Shown piece by piece: positions 1 through 6,238 of a stretch of 7,925 nt of DNA (position 1 is the first letter of the stretch; each line of letters begins with the position of its first letter). Position numbers and translations under genes: made by a program. This stretch comes from Pseudomonadota bacterium (GTDB lineage Bacteria > Pseudomonadota > Alphaproteobacteria > Micropepsales > Micropepsaceae). The notes beneath the pieces are model-generated. The model saw nothing but the letters and a program-made list of their open reading frames with translations, was not told where the DNA came from and searched no databases. The DNA is taken from contig JAKAVI010000281.1 in the NCBI GenBank assembly GCA_021817355.1, forward strand, positions 1-7,925, in the 5' to 3' direction.

Positions 1-427
1 TCCGATCTCCACTGTTCTGCGCTTTTTCGACAGCGCTGAGACGGGCTTCGTCGGCATCGACCCGACTTTTGAGAGTGCCGAGGCGGCGTTCCAGGGCGGC
101 GAAGCTGGCAGCCGCGGCTTGAGGTGCGCGTCCGGCGGCCAGCTGGCCGACCTGCCGTTCAAGGGCGCTGACGCGATCGGACATGGCGGTTTCATCGGCG
201 CCGCGGCCGGTAATCCAGGGCCAGTAGACGACGATGAGGGCACCACCTACCGCGGCGAGAATGAGCAGGATGATCCAGCCTATCGCGGCTTCGGTGGCAT
301 CAACCAAAGGATGACGGCGACGCTCCGGCGCGCTCGTCCCGTCCGGGCCTTCCGGCTGGGGAATCGCGCTAAAGGCCGGCCGCGGCGCGGTCTCTTCGGT
401 AGGCCGGTGCGGTTCTGCGTCCGTCAT
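1..427 (-). CDS. Membrane-anchored coiled-coil protein, COG4223/mitofilin-like (5' part only)
   Basis: The reading frame opens at an ATG (complement of 425-427) and stays open for 142 codons to the left edge, so the C-terminus is missing. Residues 1-40 are a hydrophilic, Pro/Glu/Arg-rich cytoplasmic tail. Residues about 44-71 form one strong transmembrane segment (key stretch IGWIILLILAAVGGALIVV). From about 80 onward the chain is Ala/Leu/Arg/Glu-rich with heptad-like spacing (RVSALERQVGQL, FAALERRLGTLKSRV), suggesting a periplasmic coiled coil. This layout matches the alphaproteobacterial COG4223 proteins, often encoded after hemC/hemD and distantly related to mitofilin; that assignment is by architecture only. 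A purine-rich GGGAAGGG directly precedes the ATG and may be a weak ribosome site. No hemD-like frame is visible upstream, where the gene is instead preceded by about 830 non-coding bases. It could be another single-span coiled-coil protein. Confidence 0.7.
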   Translation of the reverse strand, partial: MTDAEPHRPTEETAPRPAFSAIPQPEGPDGTSAPERRRHPLVDATEAAIGWIILLILAAVGGALIVVYWPWITGRGADETAMSDRVSALERQVGQLAAGRAPQAAAASFAALERRLGTLKSRVDADEARLSAVEKAQNSGDR

Positions 428-516
428 CCCTTCCCACTCTTTGGCAGGCTGTAAATCTATAGGGGTGGGGTTGGCCCGGAACAAGCTTGCCCACACGAAT
501 AGACTTTAACCGGAAC

Positions 517-551
517 CATCGCGGCATGAGCAGAGCCATCATGCCGCGATG
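517..551. repeat. Perfect 13-bp inverted repeat with 9-base loop
   Basis: The arms CATCGCGGCATGA (517-529) and TCATGCCGCGATG (539-551) are exact reverse complements around a 9-base spacer (530-538). No T-run follows on either strand, so a simple intrinsic terminator is unlikely. The repeat lies 90 bases upstream of the minus-strand start at 427, within its putative 5' leader or promoter. It could be an operator, a leader hairpin or a dispersed palindromic element. The structure is seen directly; its function is not known. Confidence 0.7.
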
Positions 552-1043
552 CGCACTCTGTGGGGCGATGCGCCGTGCGGTGGCCCCGACCTTCAGGCCA
601 AAGCCGTGCAAGATACCTCGCAGTCTCAGCTACGCATCGCATAATTTGCCCTGATTCAGGGTGGATGTCCTCAGCGCACCGGGGGGAGAGCGGGCCATGC
701 CTCGCCTGGGCAACCCCCGGCCACCTGAGCGTCCCTTTTACAGACAGAAGGACAGACGCACAGTTTCCAGGCCAAGCTCGGGGAGCCAGCCGACCAACGT
801 CCAGGGTTCCGAGGCCGCCTTGCCCACCCGGATTGGCAGGGCCCCGTTCCTCCCATAATGCACGTGAACTTTCTAAGGAGGGGTCAGTGTTGGCAAAGTG
901 CTCGATGGCTGTCTGCGTTGAAGCCAGGAAAGCGCCACCCCCACTGCGCAGAACCATCAGCCCAAGGAACTGCCATCCGTCTCATGAGCCCCGGCACGCC
1001 GGTCCCGGTTACCCCATCTGCTAACAGATAATGGTGCCTTGGC
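552..1043. other. Gene-free stretch
   Basis: Open frames exist here on both strands, but none has a recognisable domain or a convincing ribosome site, and the translations are rich in Pro, Arg, Ser and Cys in the way expected of chance frames in GC-rich DNA. No tRNA T-loop signature or other RNA gene was recognised. A short interrupted palindrome, ATCTG-CTAA-CAGAT, sits at 1016-1029 just before the putative promoter. Confidence 0.5.
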
Positions 1044-1073
1044 TTGATCGGGACTGCGCGCGCCCGCTATAAA
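1044..1073 (+). promoter_or_regulatory. Candidate sigma-70 promoter for the ACP-KS unit
   Basis: TTGATC at 1044-1049 and TATAAA at 1068-1073 are separated by 18 bases, close to the sigma-70 consensus and unusual in such GC-rich surroundings. Transcription would start near 1080, giving a leader of roughly 180 bases before the ACP start at 1257. No other equally good box pair was noticed between here and that gene. The call is by consensus match only. Confidence 0.4.
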
Positions 1074-1085
1074 GTTTGGCCGCAA

Positions 1086-1097
1086 AATGGTTCCATT
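1086..1097. repeat. Short inverted repeat at the presumed transcription start (possible operator)
   Basis: AATGG-TT-CCATT forms exact 5-base half-sites with a 2-base spacer, 12 bases downstream of the putative -10 box. A repressor bound here would block the promoter. Repeats this short arise readily by chance, so this is suggestive only. Confidence 0.22.
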
Positions 1098-1137
1098 ATC
1101 GCTTGGCGAGCGACTGGCGCCGTTTGCGAGCAGACAA

Positions 1138-1157
1138 GCCAAACGAGCCGATTTGGC
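1138..1157. repeat. 6-bp inverted repeat in the ACP leader
   Basis: GCCAAA (1138-1143) and TTTGGC (1152-1157) are exact reverse complements separated by 8 bases. They could form a small hairpin in the untranslated leader, followed about 20 bases later by a T-run (about 1178-1184) inside CGCTTTTTTTGG. It is too far from the T-run for a classical terminator; attenuation is conceivable but unsupported. Confidence 0.2.
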
Positions 1158-1256
1158 AATGCCTCCCGACTAAGCGCTTTTTTTGGAACTGAACTTCACG
1201 CAGGGGATCGGGATGCTTGCATTGTTCAGCAACACGAGACATGCATCGGGGTAGCT

Positions 1257-1532
1257 ATGGTAGACATTCAAGATACGGTATTCGGGTTCATTGCGAAGGA
1301 AGCAAAGGTGGATGCTTCTACACTGACGCGGGAGACGCGATTTTCCGATTTGAATGTTGATTCGCTCGACGTGGTGGAAATGATCTTCCAGATTGAGGAG
1401 AAGTTCGATATTTCCATTCCGTATAATGCCAACGACACCTCGGCTGACGGCATCGCTCTGAATACGCTGGGCGAAGTTGTCGATCTGGTTGATAGGCTCG
1501 TCAACAAGGCGGACACACAGGGGGTCGTGTAA
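1257..1532 (+). CDS. Acyl carrier protein, NodF-like stand-alone ACP
   Basis: This 91-residue protein has the size and layout of a discrete acyl carrier protein. The attachment motif is VDSLDVVEM, with Ser36 (in D35-S36-L37) the predicted site for 4'-phosphopantetheine transfer by a holo-ACP synthase. Acidic helix II follows (residues 36-50, rich in Glu and Asp) and is the usual docking face for ketosynthases. The residues before it (TLTRETRFSDLN) match the typical loop I. The frame is open further upstream, but the ATG at 1257 gives the canonical ACP length; a weak GGGG lies about 6 bases before it. The beta-ketoacyl synthase gene follows 64 bases later, the same order as nodF-nodE. The adjacency suggests a dedicated carrier for a specialised acyl chain rather than the housekeeping AcpP, which normally sits beside fabG/fabF. 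The exact acyl product cannot be read from sequence. Confidence 0.9.
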   Translation: MVDIQDTVFGFIAKEAKVDASTLTRETRFSDLNVDSLDVVEMIFQIEEKFDISIPYNANDTSADGIALNTLGEVVDLVDRLVNKADTQGVV

Positions 1533-1595
1533 ATGCTCGCGGGGTACACCGGAGCCGGCGCGCAGTGCCATCACCTTCAGGCAAGAGATCGCTGA
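1533..1595 (+). other. Possible 20-residue leader ORF between ACP and ketosynthase
   Basis: An ATG directly follows the ACP stop codon (TAAATG) and opens a 20-codon frame whose TGA ends one base before the ketosynthase ATG (TGACATG). A GGGG about 9 bases before this ATG could act as a ribosome site. Such an arrangement could couple translation of the ketosynthase to that of the ACP, whose own ribosome site is weak. The peptide has no recognisable character. It may be chance. Confidence 0.2.
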
Positions 1596-1596
1596 C

Positions 1597-2808
1597 ATGC
1601 ACCGTGTCGCCGTTACCGGCATGGGTAGTATTTCCGCGCTCGGGCACAACAGCGCTGTCATGGCCGAAGGCCTGAGGCGGGGACAGACGGTGATTGGTCC
1701 CTTGAAAACGATGCCGACGGATGCGCTACAAATCAAAATTGGCGGCGAGGTCCCGGATTTTGATCCCCTCCAGCATTTCACTGACAAGCAGGTTGGTCTG
1801 CTCGACCGCAACGCACAGCTGGCCCTCGTTGCCGCGCGCGAAGCCGCGCGGCAGAGCGGGCTCGACTTCCGGGGAAAGCTGGGGACGCGCACGGCAGCTA
1901 TCATCGGCTCCGGCGTGGGGGGGATGGGAACGCTCGACGATTCGTTCCGCCGCCTGTATCTCGAACAGGCAAAGCGTTTCTTCCCTTTCGTTATTCCAAA
2001 ATTGATGGTGAGTGCGGCGGTCAGCCATGTGACGATGGATTTGGGTATTACCGGTCCCTCGTTCACGGTCGCCAGCGCCTGCAGTTCAGCCAATCATGCG
2101 ATCGGCACGGCCTTTCAACTGGTGCGCGCCGGGGCGGTGGACGCGGCGGTGACCGGTGGTACGGAATCGGTGTTCACGCTGGGAACGATGAAGGCATGGG
2201 AAGCGATGCGCATTCTGGCACCGGACATGTGCAAGCCGTTTACCCGCGACCGCAAGGGGTTGGTTATCGGAGAAGGTGCAGCCGCGCTGGTGCTGGAAAA
2301 CTGGAGCCATGCTAGGGCCCGCGGGGCCGCAATTTTGGGCGAAATCATCGGATTTGGCGCCAGCGCGGATGCCGGAGACATTGTGCTGCCGTCCCAGGGC
2401 GGCGCCGAGGCGGCCATGCGGGCATGCCTGGAGAGCGCCGAATTGGCCCCCGAAGATGTTGAATACATCAATGCCCATGGGACGGGTACGAAAATGAACG
2501 ACGTCACCGAGACCAAGGCCATTCGCGCCGTCTTCGGATCGCATGCCGACAAACTTGCCGTTTCGTCCACCAAATCGATAATCGGGCACTCCCTGGGCGC
2601 CGCGGGCGCGCTGGAACTTGTTGCGACCTTTCTGGCCATGGCCGGCGGGTTCATTCCGCCGACCGCCAATTTCGACACGCCTGATCCGGAATGCGACCTG
2701 GACTATGTTCCGAACAAGACGCGAGCGGTGGAGGTCAATGTCGCGCTGTCAAACTCCTTTGCCTTCGGCGGATTGAACGCGGTTCTTGCGGTCCGGCGCG
2801 GCATGTGA
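1597..2808 (+). CDS. Beta-ketoacyl-ACP synthase, FabF/NodE-like (KAS II type)
   Basis: This 403-residue condensing enzyme would join an acyl chain to malonyl-ACP with loss of CO2. The thiolase-fold signatures are complete: the N-terminal VAVTGMG, GSGVGGM at 104-110, nucleophile Cys162 in SACSSA, His294 in AHGTGT, Lys326 in STKS, His331 in IIGHSLGAAG, and the C-terminal gating region NSFAFGGLN (386-394). The Cys-His-His triad argues for an active elongating enzyme rather than a chain-length-factor partner. Length agrees with FabF (about 410). The HGTGTKMND sequence at the second motif resembles NodE-type synthases and differs from FabF's STP form. The frame extends upstream, but the ATG at 1597 begins exactly at the conserved N-terminus; the ribosome site (AAGAGA) is poor. 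It presumably works with the ACP just upstream. A polyketide-type role is the main alternative. Confidence 0.92.
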   Translation: MHRVAVTGMGSISALGHNSAVMAEGLRRGQTVIGPLKTMPTDALQIKIGGEVPDFDPLQHFTDKQVGLLDRNAQLALVAAREAARQSGLDFRGKLGTRTAAIIGSGVGGMGTLDDSFRRLYLEQAKRFFPFVIPKLMVSAAVSHVTMDLGITGPSFTVASACSSANHAIGTAFQLVRAGAVDAAVTGGTESVFTLGTMKAWEAMRILAPDMCKPFTRDRKGLVIGEGAAALVLENWSHARARGAAILGEIIGFGASADAGDIVLPSQGGAEAAMRACLESAELAPEDVEYINAHGTGTKMNDVTETKAIRAVFGSHADKLAVSSTKSIIGHSLGAAGALELVATFLAMAGGFIPPTANFDTPDPECDLDYVPNKTRAVEVNVALSNSFAFGGLNAVLAVRRGM

Positions 2809-2818
2809 GGATGAAGGC

Positions 2819-2838
2819 TGTCCAGCTTGCTATGGACA
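2819..2838. repeat. Small inverted repeat between ketosynthase and membrane protein genes
   Basis: TGTCCA (2819-2824) and TGGACA (2833-2838) are exact reverse complements around 8 bases, starting 10 bases after the ketosynthase stop. With no U-tract behind it, this is at most an RNA-processing or pausing hairpin within the operon rather than a terminator. Confidence 0.25.
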
Positions 2839-2868
2839 AAGTCTCATGATGAAGTCGCATTGTAAAAC

Positions 2869-2872
2869 GGAG
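2869..2872 (+). promoter_or_regulatory. Ribosome binding site that supports a GTG start
   Basis: GGAG at 2869-2872 lies 7 bases before the GTG at 2880. This is the best-placed Shine-Dalgarno match in the plus-strand unit and decides the start of the following gene. Confidence 0.6.
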
Positions 2873-2879
2873 TGACAGC

Positions 2880-3662
2880 GTGTCCGGCACCAACTTCAAC
2901 CGAAATGAAACGCCCACAGTCGATGCGACGGAAGTCTGGCTGAATCGGCTGTCCATCTGCTTGCCGCTCGTATTCCTGATCGGAGCGCCGGCGGTCATCA
3001 TTACGCGTATCGTTTACTTCCACTACTATCCCAGCGAATTCGTCAACACGTCGCCGACGATCAGTGGAACTGCGTCACAGCCCCCGGCGGACTATCTCTT
3101 TGAAATCTGCATGATGCCGGTGGTGGCCTGCATTTTTATTGCCTGGACGCTAAATTTGCTGCGCAATACCCGGCGCCTGGCACATACGAAGCGCAGCGGG
3201 ATAAGCATCCTTGGCCCGACGATCCTGAACTGGCTTTCGTGCACTGCTGGTATATGTGCCGGAGTGTTTCTGGGGTTGGTAGCGATATACAACCTGAGAC
3301 AGGGCCACGACGTTCACATGTTCGGTTCGTGGGCATTCTATATCAGCCAATCGTTTTCCATTGTCTTCGACATCCTGTTTGTATTGTGGATGCGAAAACT
3401 TACGGTCGACAGCGGGATGGAAAAATCCGATTTCTGGGCACGTGTTGCGGTGGCGTCCGGGGTGTTCGTCGGATCGTTCTTCTTCCTCTACATGTACGAA
3501 ACAAAGGACTACGCACCACCGCAGACCCAATATACCATCCAGCTCATCTACATCGCGTCGGAGTACGTCGTTTGTCTGCTGTTCCTGCTTTATCCGGCGA
3601 TCGCGTATCGAGAGATGCGCAGGCATTTCGCCCAGCTGGCAGCATGGCACCCTGAGAGCTGA
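2880..3662 (+). CDS. Six-span membrane protein resembling Frag1/DRAM/Sfk1 family
   Basis: The 260-residue product begins at a GTG with a good ribosome site. Hydrophobic segments at about 23-46, 71-95, 113-136, 150-172, 186-206 and 218-240 predict six membrane spans, with a basic loop around 97-106 and a charged C-terminal tail. The first extra-membrane loop has the pattern PTISGTASQPPADYLFE (59-75), recalling the 'P-x-IS-x-T...PP...lF' loop of Frag1/DRAM/Sfk1 proteins, and GHDVHMFGSW (142-151) sits before the fourth span, where that family carries a conserved His. Family membership is therefore proposed from short motifs and topology, not from a search. Eukaryotic members include PGAP2/FRAG1, which acts in GPI-lipid remodelling; bacterial functions are unknown. 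The gene follows the ketosynthase by 71 bases on the same strand, so a role in handling the lipid made by that pair is a reasonable inference. Its stop lies 10 bases from the convergent phosphatidyltransferase gene. Confidence 0.75.
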   Translation: MSGTNFNRNETPTVDATEVWLNRLSICLPLVFLIGAPAVIITRIVYFHYYPSEFVNTSPTISGTASQPPADYLFEICMMPVVACIFIAWTLNLLRNTRRLAHTKRSGISILGPTILNWLSCTAGICAGVFLGLVAIYNLRQGHDVHMFGSWAFYISQSFSIVFDILFVLWMRKLTVDSGMEKSDFWARVAVASGVFVGSFFFLYMYETKDYAPPQTQYTIQLIYIASEYVVCLLFLLYPAIAYREMRRHFAQLAAWHPES

Positions 3663-3672
3663 TGCTCCCGGC

Positions 3673-4314
3673 CTAGGAATTTCTGAGCGTATCCGTGTCG
3701 GCCGAGTGCCTGAGGATGAGTTTTCGCGCCCGCCAAAATCTCTGCAGTGCCGTCAAATGCGTGCCCGCGGCCAGAACGACGAGACCGGCAAAAAGGACGT
3801 GTCCGCCAAGCGCGGCCGGCAACGGAATGAAGGGATCAAGGATCAGGGCGGCGGTCAGGATCAGCAGGCGTTCGAGCCGCTCCAGAAGGTCTGGCCAGGC
3901 ATCATTGTCGATCGGCACCTCGACGGCCGTTCGCGCCTTGTTGTAGCTGGTCAGAAGCGAGCCGCTGAGTGCCAGAAAGGACAGAGCCCACCAGCCTGTG
4001 ACCCAGGCGATCACGAAATAGATTGCGACTTCCTGATAACGGTCGACGACGGCGTCCAGATAGCCGCCGAAACGTGACGCGGTATTGGTCAGCCGCGCTA
4101 CTGCGCCATCGATACCGTCGAAAATGAGAGATGCCGCCAAGCCCAGGCCGAAAACGAGGGGACTGCGATGGAGCGGGTAGGCTGCGCAATTGCCCAGAAC
4201 GAAGACGAGACCGAGTAGCGTCACCTGATTGGGTGACAGTCCGGCCGCGACGAAGACGCCCGCCAAAGCATTCCAAAGTCTGTTGGTGAAGGCTTTATAA
4301 TTGCCGTCGATCAT
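3673..4314 (-). CDS. CDP-alcohol phosphatidyltransferase family protein
   Basis: This 213-residue integral membrane enzyme would transfer a phospho-alcohol from a CDP-alcohol to a lipid or alcohol acceptor, or the reverse type with CDP-diacylglycerol. The family signature D-x2-D-G-x2-A-R-x8-G-x3-D-x3-D is intact: Asp66, Asp69, Gly70, Ala73, Arg74, Gly83, Asp87 and Asp91; these aspartates bind the metals and one acts as base. The N-terminal LSPNQVTLLGL (26-36) is the usual entry to the first span. Further hydrophobic stretches at about 28-46, 50-68, 96-120, 150-164 and 170-188 give five to six spans. The frame continues upstream, but the ATG at 4314 fits the family's N-terminus; no strong ribosome site is seen, and a GTG or TTG about 50 bases upstream is an alternative. 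The sequence does not reveal the alcohol. A CDP-activating enzyme is encoded at 6591, and a broken polyol kinase lies just upstream on the same strand. Confidence 0.9.
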   Translation of the reverse strand: MIDGNYKAFTNRLWNALAGVFVAAGLSPNQVTLLGLVFVLGNCAAYPLHRSPLVFGLGLAASLIFDGIDGAVARLTNTASRFGGYLDAVVDRYQEVAIYFVIAWVTGWWALSFLALSGSLLTSYNKARTAVEVPIDNDAWPDLLERLERLLILTAALILDPFIPLPAALGGHVLFAGLVVLAAGTHLTALQRFWRARKLILRHSADTDTLRNS

Positions 4315-4326
4315 AGCCCGTTTCAG

Positions 4327-4340
4327 CCCGCCCAGGCGGG
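4327..4340. repeat. GC hairpin just upstream of the phosphatidyltransferase start
   Basis: CCCGCC (4327-4332) and GGCGGG (4335-4340) are exact reverse complements 12 bases before the minus-strand start at 4314. On the mRNA the hairpin lies at the edge of where the ribosome must bind, and no Shine-Dalgarno is visible, so it might damp translation. No U-tract follows on either strand. Confidence 0.3.
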
Positions 4341-4403
4341 GTTGCCTTTCGTTCCGCGCGTTCAATACCACGGACGAACGCGGGCATAAAACGCCGCAAA
4401 TAT

Positions 4404-4832
4404 TTAGAAGCGCTCCAGCTGAAAGACGGATGCGGCCCGATCCGGATAGATGGTGTTGCCACCGTGCGTCATGAGGGCCGCCGATCGCAAGTCGCCATAC
4501 CATCTTTCGGCAACCGCAGGGACCATGGCGCTGGCGCGTGCGCCGCACATCTGGGCGGACATTCTGATCGCGGCGATAGGCTCAATGCTCGCTGGACATT
4601 GCACCAGCCGCAGGCGTGTGGCGAGCGACATGGCACGCCACCAATCCTCGGGAGGTTGCTCAACCCAGCGAGATTGCGGGAAATGGACGGGAGAGGAGCA
4701 GAGGGCAGCGGCCTGAACCGCACCGTCCGCAGCGAATATCCCAGCCTTGACGGAAGAGGTTCCGAAGTCATATCCAAGTACCAGATCAGTATCTGCCACC
4801 ACCCCGCTTCGAATGCGCCGGAGCAGGTTCAA
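4404..4832 (-). pseudogene. Truncated FGGY-family carbohydrate/polyol kinase, N-terminal fragment
   Basis: The frame encodes 142 residues (from a TTG at 4832; a GTG about 30 bases in is equally possible) against roughly 480-550 for a full FGGY kinase. Residues 17-98 are clearly the N-terminal ATPase lobe: LVLGYDFGTSSVKAGIF (17-33) holds the phosphate-binding D-x-G-T-S/x-K motif, VEQPPEDWW (57-65) matches the WxEQdPexWW motif, and IAAIRMSAQMCGA (86-98) matches the 'gIgisGQM.G' strand. Beyond residue 98 the resemblance fades and a stop comes at 4404. The substrate-binding region, hinge and whole C-terminal ATP-binding lobe are absent, so it cannot be a working kinase. Another minus-strand frame (complement of about 4470-4530) contains CDRRPS, which recalls the following 'W-D-R-R' motif and hints at a frameshift before the deletion. 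It lies 89 bases upstream of the phosphatidyltransferase on the same strand, suggesting a former kinase-transferase operon. Confidence 0.72.
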
Positions 4833-4893
4833 ATCATATCCAGGTGTTACCTTCCAGAATTACAGGGCACCCAGAAAAGACGGCACCAGCACC

Positions 4894-5868
4894 ATGATAT
4901 GGCCAATCGCCATACCGCCCGCTGCCATCGGGGCATTCGTTGGCGCCTATAACTATCTGGAGGGCGAACGGCTGCTCCACGACATCGCCTACGAATACAG
5001 TCTGGCGCGTTCCGATCTTTTGACCCTCGACAGGCAGTGCGCAAATCGCACATTCCGTGCCGACGTCATCGTTAGCCTTACCACGATTCCCAGCCGCATC
5101 GACTTTATTGGCGAAACCCTCAAAAGCCTGATGGCGCAGACGTGTGCGCCACGAGAAATACGGCTCAACCTGCCCGCAACCAGCATTCGCGAAAAACAGG
5201 CCTACGTTATTCCGCAATGGCTCAAGGAGCTCCTCTCGGTCAAATTGGTTCGCTGCGAGGACTGGGGACCGGCAACAAAACTCCTGCCGACGGTGAGCAC
5301 CTGCAACGCCGACCAACTCATTCTTGTGGTTGACGACGACCGCATTTACGCACCCAATACGATAGAGGTTCTCGAAGCTGCAGCCCGATCCGAGCCCGGC
5401 ACTGCATTCGGACTTGGTGGCTGGATCGCTCCCGTCGACCTCGTCGATTGTCCGACGACACTTTTCTCGAACGTGTTTCAGATGCCGCCGGCACCGCTGA
5501 GAACCGCAAGGCTAAAGAGGCGCGTCCCCGTCGACATTCTTCAGGGCTTCGCCGGATACATCGTACGTCCGCGCTTCTTCGATCTTAGTCTCCTCACAGA
5601 CTATTCCAAGGCGCCGGCGGCAGCCTTTTTTGTTGACGATGTTTGGATCAGCGCGCATTGCCAAGCACCGAAATATGTCATACCGAGCCGCGCCACGAAT
5701 TTTCTCCGTAAGCGACGGGCTCGTCTCTACAAAGAGACAAGCCTCGGCTGGATCAACCGCGGCGGAGGTGATGACGCAGCGCGCAACAATACGATCATGC
5801 TCAAATATTTCGCATCCACGTGGCAAATTGGCGGCTTGGCACGATCGGCACAAGCCGAAGCGAAATAA
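4894..5868 (+). CDS. GT-A-type glycosyltransferase (family 2-like) with hydrophobic N-terminus
   Basis: The 324-residue product begins with a hydrophobic stretch (MIWPIAIPPAAIGAFVGAY), a likely membrane anchor or uncleaved signal. A GT-A domain follows: VIVSLTTIPSRI (58-69) is the first beta strand and nucleotide-binding loop, TLKSLMAQTCAPREIRL (75-91) matches the usual 'tl.SLl.Qt..p..I.l' helix-strand, LILVVDDDRIYAP (142-154) carries the DxD metal site (Asp147-149), and FFVDDVWIS (245-253) supplies the later acidic motif expected to hold the catalytic base. GGDDAARNN (291-299) is a conserved-looking tail motif seen in related transferases acting on polysaccharide or lipid acceptors. Donor and acceptor cannot be read. 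The frame is open upstream of 4894, but this ATG starts the hydrophobic anchor; no strong ribosome site is visible. The gene is divergent from the broken kinase, with 61 bases between them, and stands alone on its strand, with about 720 gene-free bases after it. Confidence 0.82.
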   Translation: MIWPIAIPPAAIGAFVGAYNYLEGERLLHDIAYEYSLARSDLLTLDRQCANRTFRADVIVSLTTIPSRIDFIGETLKSLMAQTCAPREIRLNLPATSIREKQAYVIPQWLKELLSVKLVRCEDWGPATKLLPTVSTCNADQLILVVDDDRIYAPNTIEVLEAAARSEPGTAFGLGGWIAPVDLVDCPTTLFSNVFQMPPAPLRTARLKRRVPVDILQGFAGYIVRPRFFDLSLLTDYSKAPAAAFFVDDVWISAHCQAPKYVIPSRATNFLRKRRARLYKETSLGWINRGGGDDAARNNTIMLKYFASTWQIGGLARSAQAEAK

Positions 5869-6238
5869 CGCGGGCATTTCAGGGGGTTGCAGCGACTAAC
5901 ACGAGCAGTGATGATGCCTACCAGGCAGTCGTCCAACAAAGTCATCGGCTTTGTTCGCGGCCCTGCGAATTCCATGTGGGCGATTTTCAGTGAAAGTGTG
6001 GGACCAAGTGCCCAAGCGTGGCGAAACAGGAAGGGCATGTTCAGTTGGACTACGCCAGTCGTCGGCACGCCACATCATATCCATGGCTCAGTGCCGACTT
6101 TATTCCAGAAGCCAATAACAGCGGATCATGGGTTCGATAAAGCTCAAGGAATAACCTCAGCAAGATGATATAGATGCGTATCTTTTGCCCGCGCTTTCCA
6201 CCGATCTGGTGCCGGCTCCCGACAATGATGATGACGGA
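5869..6238. other. Gene-free stretch after the glycosyltransferase
   Basis: Short frames on both strands cross this region, but none shows a domain, a ribosome site or continuity with the transposase relic to its right. No terminator-like hairpin with a T-run was found after the glycosyltransferase stop. It may be eroded mobile-element sequence, but nothing beyond the 6239-6433 fragment is recognisable. Confidence 0.45.

Noticed and set aside
457..957. A 166-codon minus-strand open frame in the left gene-free region
   Set aside because: Composition is that of a chance frame in GC-rich DNA (many Arg, Pro, Ser, Cys), with no domain and no ribosome site; a long plus-strand frame covers the same bases equally well.
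560..1024. A 154-codon plus-strand open frame
   Set aside because: No recognisable family, low-complexity Pro/Arg/Ser content and no Shine-Dalgarno; probably chance.
428..1256. A possible tRNA or hemD remnant
   Set aside because: No T-loop or acceptor-stem pattern and no uroporphyrinogen-III synthase-like sequence could be found on either strand.
1170..2093. A 307-codon minus-strand frame opposite the ACP and ketosynthase genes
   Set aside because: It is the antisense shadow of two well-supported genes and has no domain of its own.
2809..2879. An intrinsic terminator between the ketosynthase and membrane protein genes
   Set aside because: The 6-bp stem at 2819-2838 has no T-run after it.
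3361..4077. A 238-codon plus-strand frame across the convergent gene ends
   Set aside because: It overlaps the Frag1-like gene in another frame and the phosphatidyltransferase antisense; its sequence is not protein-like.
5887..6168. Short plus- and minus-strand frames after the glycosyltransferase
   Set aside because: No family resemblance, no ribosome site, and no join to the transposase relic could be made.
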